Shown here one piece after another: positions 7,066-12,497 of a DNA stretch of 15,177 nucleotides. The notes under the pieces were generated by a model, which had not been told where the DNA came from, did no database searches, and was given only the letters and a program-made list of their open reading frames with translations. Numbering within the stretch: the stretch's first letter is position 1; each line of letters starts with the position of its first letter. The stretch is taken from contig DFCM01000029.1 of assembly GCA_002366995.1 (NCBI GenBank), positions 1 through 15,177 of the forward strand, in the 5' to 3' direction. Position numbers and translations under genes: made by a program. The stretch is from a bacterium UBP3_UBA3054. GTDB taxonomy: Bacteria > Auribacterota > UBA3054.

Positions 7066-8841
7066 TTTTACCAGAAAACCTCCCAGCCCGGGGGATATGT
7101 CAAGCGTTCCTTTTTCGCTTACGCTGACGGGAAGACTGAAATCGAAAACGCGGCCCAATTGGTCCTTGACGGAAAAAGACAGGGAAAAAGAGCCGGATCT
7201 CAGCGGCACGCCCAAGAGCATGCCTTTTTCGTTCACGGAAAGGCCGCGGGCGGAGCCTCCGTTCATTTCCCAATACAATGGTCTTACGCCGCCGGAAACG
7301 TCAAGCTGCTTGAAATAAAACAGGCCCCTTTCGCCAAGCGGCGGAAGATCGGGAACCAACCGCATGGGAACGTCGGAACTGTCGAAGGGGTCAAAACCTT
7401 CCTTCCGTTCGTCGTTGTCGGAAAAGCCGTCGCCGTCGCTGTCTTTTTCCCGATCGTCGTCAAGGACGAAGAAGGACCGCGTTTCGCTTGAAATTGGACC
7501 GTTCGCGCCCTGCGCCGTGACCAGCCAGAGATACCGGCCCTTTTCCGTAGGGGTGAAAGTCAGGCTTTCATTGGTAAGCGAGTATTCGCAAAAGGCGGGG
7601 CCCGTTATGGTCAAAAGATAATTGGTGACAGTTGTGTCCGCGCAATTCCAGGAAAACGAGACCGAATCGGAAAACTCCGCGCTGTCCGGAGGCGATGTCA
7701 GCTCCAAACTGGCGCTCAGAGCGTTGACGTAACCTATGGGAAGCGTTTGGGGGAGCGTGCCGGAGAAGGTCTTTATCCTTATTTGCCCGTTCTCTTCATA
7801 TTCTTTGCTGGAAAAGAGTTTGAAGCGCAGAATTTCGCCGCAGCGGGCAATGAACGGCAGGACAGCGGTCCCTTCCGGGGCGGCGGGGAAAACATCTTCC
7901 GGCAGGAATTGGATTTTTTCATGATCTAATCCGAAACATTCGGCGGTGTACAAGACCCCTGTCACGGCTCCGCGGCAAAGGAAAGAGACTTCTATGACGT
8001 TCGTCTCGGAATGGCCGTTCGTCAAAGTTACGCTATCCGGAGAAAACTTGGCCGTCACGCCCAGATAATTGGAAAATGGATGGACCTTGTTGGAAAAGTT
8101 CGCTTTCGTCAGGGGAAGCCCGGGAATTTGAAACCTGGCCGAGACGTCGCTCCAATAGGCCACCCAGGCGGAATAGGAAAGGTCGTATTCCGGAACAAGA
8201 GGATGCGGGTCGTCCGGATCAATGATCCCGTCGCCGTCGCTGTCAGCCATGAAAGGCTTGGTTCCCAGGGAGACTTCCTCGCCGTCCGACAGTCCGTCCC
8301 GGTCGGTGTCATATAGTCCCGGCCAGGCGCCGTATTTTTCAAACTCGCTGTCGTCGGGGAGCCCGTCCTCGTCGCCGTCGGTTAAGAGCTGGAATTTTAT
8401 GCCGCTGTAGGGGACCGAGCCGGCGCTTAATATGCTTGCCCCGCCGTTATTGTCCAGGGAAAGCGGCATGAAATTCGTGGCGCGCGCTTTTATGCTTCTT
8501 TTGGCGGGATTGGTCAGCGGCTTGATGCCGACGATGTTTTTTGTCAGGCAGTGGGCGGGCAGTTTTCTGGCCAGAGAGAAATAGATGTTCCTGTCGCTGC
8601 CGTCCAGCATCAGGGAGGCGAAATGATGGCCGCACGAGATCCCTTCGTGTTCCTGCAAATATTCCCAGTTTTTCCCGTCGGGGCTTATTATGACAAGGTA
8701 ATCGTTGAAACTTTTGGTCAGCTCAAGGGAAGTGTCGTATCGCTTGTAACCCAGGTCCATTATGGAGCAGGCGAGGTTTGCGCTCGCTTCCGCGGTCAAA
8801 AAAAGGGAAAACGCAAAGAGGATAAGGATTGAGTTTTTCAT
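7063..8841 (-). CDS. Secreted protein with thrombospondin type-3 calcium repeats and putative Ig domain (paralogue of the 531-aa protein), 592 aa
   Basis: I start at the ATG 8841-8839, which has GGAG 8 nt upstream; a TTG two codons earlier (8847) would add two residues and is less likely. Positions below use the longer, 594-residue numbering. A signal peptide (about 3-23, ending AEASA) is followed by an N-terminal beta module (about 40-95, ISPDGKNWEYLQE...NIYFSLAR). Calcium repeats lie at 156-169 (TDGDEDGLPDDSEF), 180-192 (DTDRDGLSDGEEV) and 202-213 (DSDGDGIIDPDD). A middle domain and an Fn3/Ig-like segment (about 380-460, FTPTEKGRYLWLVTA) come next, then a fourth repeat (469-480, DSDGDGFSDNDE) and a C-terminal putative Ig domain (about 500-578). 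The role is presumably structural or adhesive and calcium-dependent. It begins 2 nt after the hydrolase gene, so both are co-translated from one mRNA. Confidence 0.85.
   Translation of the reverse strand: MKNSILILFAFSLFLTAEASANLACSIMDLGYKRYDTSLELTKSFNDYLVIISPDGKNWEYLQEHEGISCGHHFASLMLDGSDRNIYFSLARKLPAHCLTKNIVGIKPLTNPAKRSIKARATNFMPLSLDNNGGASILSAGSVPYSGIKFQLLTDGDEDGLPDDSEFEKYGAWPGLYDTDRDGLSDGEEVSLGTKPFMADSDGDGIIDPDDPHPLVPEYDLSYSAWVAYWSDVSARFQIPGLPLTKANFSNKVHPFSNYLGVTAKFSPDSVTLTNGHSETNVIEVSFLCRGAVTGVLYTAECFGLDHEKIQFLPEDVFPAAPEGTAVLPFIARCGEILRFKLFSSKEYEENGQIRIKTFSGTLPQTLPIGYVNALSASLELTSPPDSAEFSDSVSFSWNCADTTVTNYLLTITGPAFCEYSLTNESLTFTPTEKGRYLWLVTAQGANGPISSETRSFFVLDDDREKDSDGDGFSDNDERKEGFDPFDSSDVPMRLVPDLPPLGERGLFYFKQLDVSGGVRPLYWEMNGGSARGLSVNEKGMLLGVPLRSGSFSLSFSVKDQLGRVFDFSLPVSVSEKGTLDISPGLGGFLVK
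7065..7073 (-). promoter_or_regulatory. Extended -10 box (TGGTAAAAT) before the ATP-grasp gene
   Basis: On the minus strand 7073 to 7065 reads TGGTAAAAT, identical to the box before the GH36 gene. It overlaps the last codons and stop of the preceding gene and lies 28 nt before the ATP-grasp ATG, so an internal promoter is possible. It could also be chance, since a GTA AAA TAG coding end gives this sequence. Confidence 0.35.
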
Positions 8842-8843
8842 GA

Positions 8844-10274
8844 TCAATGCTCCATCATTTCTTGTAACTTAACGCAGAAGTTTTCGTGACTTCTTCCGGG
8901 AGGCAGCGTGATATCGATCAGTTCGCCGTGCTCCATATTGACTATGACGTGCTTTTCATCGGAAAAGGAAAGCGTATTGTAAAGGGAGGCTGAGGACACG
9001 TTGACTCTTGTGTCTCCGCGGCCCGTCAAAACGTCGTCCAAGCGTCCTCCGACCAGAAACAGGACGGGAAGGTCGGCGTCTACAGCCTTCAATCTTTCCG
9101 GGATGCTTTTCGTTCCTCTGGCAAGAAGCCTGAAGTTTTCGGACGTAGTCTTGGTCTTTCCTATCAGATCGGCTCCCACTTTCGCTTTTCGGCCTATGTC
9201 GCTTTGGAGAAGGATGTTCGCGATGTCGGATCCGCAGAACGGGCTTCCGGCGAAGATCGCGCCGTCAGCCGTTTCGCGAAAATCGCGGTTTTTCATTTGC
9301 TCGAAGAACAGAAGCCCTCCCATCGAATGGGCGAAGAACAACGGCTTCAGCTCCCAGCTTCCGCAGCGTTTATAAGCGAAGCCGTAAAGGTTGTGTTCGC
9401 TGCCTTTGCCGCCGCAATAATCTCTGATCGAGCCACGATCGGAATCCCAGGGGAAGTCGAACACTATGCAGGGCGGAAAACCGGCGTACCGGCAAGCTTT
9501 TTCCTTAAGCTCGCCGAAAGCCGTTTCCGGAGAGCCGTGCCAGGTCGGTTCCGAGCGGATGCCGTGGATTAGGACGAGCGGCCTGATCGGCCTCAGGGAA
9601 AAAGTGTAAGCGATGGTCTCGGCTTCCGCGTCTTCCGGGCGCGAAACTATGAGATCGATCGGCCGGTTGGGAACGGCGTTGGTAATGTAAAGCCTTTTGG
9701 AAAAAAGATTATTGGGTTGTGGAAAAACAACTTTCACCGGTTCGTCGAATTCCAGCGAGCCCTGACGGGCCTCCAGGACGAAATCATTGGTGGCGGTCAC
9801 TTCAAAGCAGTAACCTTGTTTTTCCGGGGTGAAGATCCACTTGTCCCTGTCTTGAACCTCAAGGAAAGCGTTCGCGAAGCCGGGTTCTTCGGCAAGCAGG
9901 CTGGCAGAGTATCGCTTGTCTTTTTCGATCGTGCCTTCTTCGTCCCATTGGCACAGGAAACGGTAGCTTTTAGGCTCGGACACAACGTGGCCGAACACGT
10001 TGCTTCCGGCGTAATCGACGGTGAACATGACGCTTTTGCGGTCCTCTATGTTTGTCGGCTGCGCCACGTGGAAATAAATGGTCTGATATCTCTCGGAGAA
10101 ACTTACGGAGATCCAGTCGGACGATCCGCTGCAATTTTGAAAATTCAAAAGGTTGTTTCCCACGATGTAATGATCGCTCGTGTAATTTGAATTGAAGCGG
10201 AAAACGAAATCCCGATCTTCCCCAAGTGAGGAGAGCGAAGCCAGGAGCAGAATTATAAAGGCAATAGTGCGCAT
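8844..10274 (-). CDS. Secreted alpha/beta-hydrolase (lipase/esterase-like) with N-terminal beta domain, 476 aa
   Basis: The frame is open back to 10367, but I choose the ATG at 10274 because it begins directly with a signal peptide (MRTIAFIILLLASLSSLG); the longer start adds 31 residues of basic, non-hydrophobic sequence encoded by a hairpin region. In 476-aa numbering, residues about 20-225 are a beta-rich region without known catalytic motifs, including a segment (FTPEKQGYCFEVTATN) similar to the Fn3/Ig-like parts of the calcium-repeat proteins. The hydrolase domain starts about 230 with LVLIHGI (oxyanion-loop HG at 237-238). The nucleophile elbow AHSMGG gives Ser317, the AHSMG form known from Bacillus lipases. 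Asp413 or Asp414 (GGRLDDVL) and His449 (NMEHGELID) complete the likely triad. It probably hydrolyses an ester or lipid outside the cytoplasm; the substrate is unknown. The stop is 2 nt before the next gene. Confidence 0.83.
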   Translation of the reverse strand: MRTIAFIILLLASLSSLGEDRDFVFRFNSNYTSDHYIVGNNLLNFQNCSGSSDWISVSFSERYQTIYFHVAQPTNIEDRKSVMFTVDYAGSNVFGHVVSEPKSYRFLCQWDEEGTIEKDKRYSASLLAEEPGFANAFLEVQDRDKWIFTPEKQGYCFEVTATNDFVLEARQGSLEFDEPVKVVFPQPNNLFSKRLYITNAVPNRPIDLIVSRPEDAEAETIAYTFSLRPIRPLVLIHGIRSEPTWHGSPETAFGELKEKACRYAGFPPCIVFDFPWDSDRGSIRDYCGGKGSEHNLYGFAYKRCGSWELKPLFFAHSMGGLLFFEQMKNRDFRETADGAIFAGSPFCGSDIANILLQSDIGRKAKVGADLIGKTKTTSENFRLLARGTKSIPERLKAVDADLPVLFLVGGRLDDVLTGRGDTRVNVSSASLYNTLSFSDEKHVIVNMEHGELIDITLPPGRSHENFCVKLQEMMEH

Positions 10275-10280
10275 AAGTTT

Positions 10281-10312
10281 AAAAAGGCGGGAGGAGGGAT
10301 GAAGCTCCTCCC
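10281..10312 (-). terminator. Terminator-like hairpin (possible attenuator) before the hydrolase gene
   Basis: On the minus strand, GGGAGGAG (10312-10305) pairs perfectly with CTCCTCCC (10296-10289) around an 8-nt loop. After GCC comes TTTTT (10285-10281), 6 nt before the hydrolase ATG. The stem and T-run are those of an intrinsic terminator, yet no promoter is visible between it and the ATG. It may reduce transcription of the downstream genes or end the first part of the cluster. Confidence 0.5.
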
Positions 10313-10319
10313 TGGCGAT

Positions 10320-10380
10320 CCGCGCGTGGACAGGCCGCGTCATGTTGCGAGGGGACGTTTTTCGCAAGCCGGCCGCGCGG
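10320..10380 (-). other. Structured intergenic RNA segment upstream of the terminator-like hairpin
   Basis: On the minus strand three nested stems can form in order: CCGCGC (10380-10375) with GCGCGG (10325-10320), GGCC (10374-10371) with GGCC (10336-10333), and TTGCGA (10367-10362) with TCGCAA (10350-10345), the last closing an 11-nt loop. It lies between the stop at 10386 and the terminator-like hairpin. Together they resemble a regulated leader, but matching no known riboswitch that I recognise. Confidence 0.35.
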
Positions 10381-10385
10381 AGCGC

Positions 10386-12095
10386 TTATTTTCGGATTAA
10401 AACGTAAGTGAAGCTGAGCGTTTCGCTCTGCGCTTCGGAAATGCAGACGCTGGCGGAGCCTTCGGGGTCTATGCGGACCCAGTAGGGGACGCCCGTTTCC
10501 TGCAGAGGCGTCAAAAGGATAACTGAGCGTTCCGAAAGGCCGGAGAGATAGATCATAACTTCCGTTTCGCCGGCCGCGATGTCCGCGCGCCCTCCCTGTG
10601 AAGCCGAGAAGTCGACGAAACTGACCGGTTTGATGTCCCGGCTGGACGCCAGCACAAGATCCCCGGATTCCGCTCTCAGGCAAGCCGCGCTGTTGGCGAT
10701 GACAAGGTCGCAGCGTTCATCAGCGCTGCCGACATACCAGTTGCCGTTTGTCGGGAGCCTGAGGTCCGTAACGGTCAGGGCGCCGGTCACGGTGCCTCCG
10801 GAAGCGGTGATCAGCTCCTGTAAAAAAGCGGGGTCGAGGTCGTCCCTTCCGATGAGCACGCTCCTGCCCAGAAGGTAGTCCATCTTTCCCGCCAGCGTGC
10901 CTTCTGTCACGGCGTTGGAGCCGCTTATGGAAAGCGTTCCGTCTTTTGACAAGCTTATCTCGCTGTCTCCTCTGAACGCGATCTGCGACCAGAGCTCTTC
11001 TTCGGACGTGGTAAATTTCCAGTATTCTGAAACGCTGGGGGTAGGATTGGCGAAGATGGTTTCACCAATGTCGGGCTCGTCATAGCGGTAGTAGCTCAAA
11101 TCGCCGCGGTAGGAGGAGCAGACGTAAGGATGGAGAGTCTGGTACATGGGAGTTTTGCGAAGTCCGACCAGATACTCTCCGGGAATGATGTTCGTGTTGT
11201 TCGAGAAGGTGTAGACGCAGCGGGGAAAGGCGGTGGTCGCGACGCTGACGGCATAAAAGATGACGTCTATTTCCAGCGTTTTTTTGAAGACGCAGACGGC
11301 TTCCGGCGGCGCGATCTCGGAGGCGTTCTTAAAGTACAGCGTGACGCTTTTGACGTTTGCCTGCGACTTCGTTCTGAAGCGGCTGGCGAAATGAGTGACG
11401 TAAGAGATGTCGTAGTGCTTGGGCATGGTTGGCGGGGACAAAGGGCCGACTAACGGGGAGGAGGTCTTGTAAACATATTCTCCTCCGCTTCCCGTCACTA
11501 TGCTTTGAGCTATTATTGAAGAAGGAGATTCTACGAGAAGGGTGCCGTTAGTCAGCCCTTTGCAAACAGTCTGCAATCCGGCGATCTTGCCGTTGGCGTT
11601 TCTTACGGAAGTCTTAAGTTCGGCTATGCCGGAGGTGTGCTCCGCGAAAGTTTCCGCGTCGAACCCCTGGCTTTCCTCGGAACGCAGGGCGTAGGGCGCG
11701 GGGACAAGGTCGAGGTCAGGCGTCAGCAGTTTGTAGTTGGCGTATTCGCCTTTGGAGACCCAGATCCGCAGTTTCCTCAAAGAGCCTTCGGCAAAAAGGT
11801 CTTTGGGCAGCGCTTCCATATTGCTAAGGGAAGTGTTGCCCAAAAGGACATAGAGGGTATGGCCTAAGAGCGCGATCGGCGTGCCGTACAAGGGATCGAG
11901 ATCCGGGGTGAGAGTGCTGTTGGTCCAGAGAACATGGCTCTCGTCGCCGTCATGGATCAGAAACTTAACATAGACGGTGGAATTGGCGGCGGCGACGGAA
12001 TCCTCGAGTTCCAGCCGCAAAGGCAGGAGCGGATCCTGGGCGCGGGAGCTCAAGGCGGTGAAAACTATAATTGACAAAAGCAGGATCTTTTTCAT
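10386..12095 (-). CDS. Secreted protein with 'APYALR' module and tail-fibre-like region, 569 aa
   Basis: A signal peptide (about 1-19, MKKILLLSIIVFTALSSRAQ) is followed by an N-terminal beta module (about 24-140). The module includes VYVKFLIHDGDESHVLWTNS and ends in LVPAPYALRSEE (130-141), a segment found in many bacterial surface proteins where it reads '.S.PYALRA' and precedes fibre-like domains. A low-complexity, helical stretch follows (about 141-200). Residues about 375-500 (SLSKDGTLSISGSNAVTEGTL, then ASGGTVTGALTVTDLRLP) resemble phage tail-fibre and trimeric fibre segments. The C-terminus (about 505-569, GETEVMIYLSGLSERSVILL) resembles a compact beta domain that caps such proteins. It is probably an extracellular fibrous or adhesive protein; exact function unknown. 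It starts 21 nt after the PEP-CTERM gene with a weak AGGA site. Confidence 0.68.
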   Translation of the reverse strand: MKKILLLSIIVFTALSSRAQDPLLPLRLELEDSVAAANSTVYVKFLIHDGDESHVLWTNSTLTPDLDPLYGTPIALLGHTLYVLLGNTSLSNMEALPKDLFAEGSLRKLRIWVSKGEYANYKLLTPDLDLVPAPYALRSEESQGFDAETFAEHTSGIAELKTSVRNANGKIAGLQTVCKGLTNGTLLVESPSSIIAQSIVTGSGGEYVYKTSSPLVGPLSPPTMPKHYDISYVTHFASRFRTKSQANVKSVTLYFKNASEIAPPEAVCVFKKTLEIDVIFYAVSVATTAFPRCVYTFSNNTNIIPGEYLVGLRKTPMYQTLHPYVCSSYRGDLSYYRYDEPDIGETIFANPTPSVSEYWKFTTSEEELWSQIAFRGDSEISLSKDGTLSISGSNAVTEGTLAGKMDYLLGRSVLIGRDDLDPAFLQELITASGGTVTGALTVTDLRLPTNGNWYVGSADERCDLVIANSAACLRAESGDLVLASSRDIKPVSFVDFSASQGGRADIAAGETEVMIYLSGLSERSVILLTPLQETGVPYWVRIDPEGSASVCISEAQSETLSFTYVLIRK

Positions 12096-12116
12096 AAAGG
12101 AAATCCTATTGTTTGG

Positions 12117-12365
12117 TTAACGGGTTCGGCGCCTGAGAAGAATTAAAAAGATGAGCAAGGCGAAAGATGTCGGTTCAGGCGTAAGGTAAAGTTTGCCGTA
12201 GGTCTCGAAAGAGGAGCCGAGGGATATCGGGTTCCCGTATTTAAGAACGGTCACCTGCGCGCCTCCAAGGCAGGCTTCCCCGGCTTCCCTTAAGCCTTCG
12301 GACGCGAAGGCGGAGAGCGCCGCCGAAAGGCAGATGAAGAGGAATATTGTTTTTGGTAGTTTCAT
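12117..12365 (-). CDS. Small PEP-CTERM-sorted protein, 82 aa
   Basis: A signal peptide (about 1-22, ending SAFASE) is followed by only about 40 residues of mature sequence containing one Cys (ACLGGAQ). It ends in a PEP-CTERM tail: TPEPTSFALL (62-70), a short hydrophobic helix (68-77) and the basic end RRRTR (78-82). PEP-CTERM tails direct proteins to the exosortase system for cell-surface release in Gram-negative bacteria. No exosortase gene is in the window. It is the first gene of the minus-strand cluster, with GGGAG 8 nt before the ATG and overlapping nothing. The mature part is unusually short and could be a remnant of a larger protein. Function unknown. Confidence 0.78.
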   Translation of the reverse strand: MKLPKTIFLFICLSAALSAFASEGLREAGEACLGGAQVTVLKYGNPISLGSSFETYGKLYLTPEPTSFALLIFLILLRRRTR

Positions 12366-12448
12366 AAAAATTCTCCCTTTACACTAGTAAGCGGTCGCGA
12401 AAACGAAAAAATTGCGTTTTGGGTTTTTCAGCATCCCCGGAGGCATTG

Positions 12449-12462
12449 TGGTAAAATATACC
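12449..12462. promoter_or_regulatory. Extended -10 box (TGGTAAAAT) of the GH36 gene, within a near-palindrome
   Basis: On the plus strand 12449-12457 is TGGTAAAAT, exactly 40 nt before the ATG at 12498. The surrounding GGTAAAATATACC has GGTA/TACC ends, and the minus strand there reads GGTATATT, a possible -10 for the divergent cluster starting at 12365. No good -35 is seen for either direction. The remainder of this 132-nt gap is AT-rich, and its minus-strand RBS is GGGAG near 12374-12378. Confidence 0.48.
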
Positions 12463-12497
12463 CATTGTTGAATTAACCACCATAAGTAAATTCGTCT

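Noticed and set aside
8841..8847. TTG at 8847 as the start of the 592-aa protein
   Set aside because: The ATG six bases downstream has GGAG at 8-nt spacing and begins the signal peptide; the TTG would overlap the hydrolase stop.
10275..10367. A 31-residue N-terminal extension of the hydrolase
   Set aside because: The extension is basic and non-hydrophobic and lies in a hairpin-rich segment. The internal ATG at 10274 begins a normal signal peptide.
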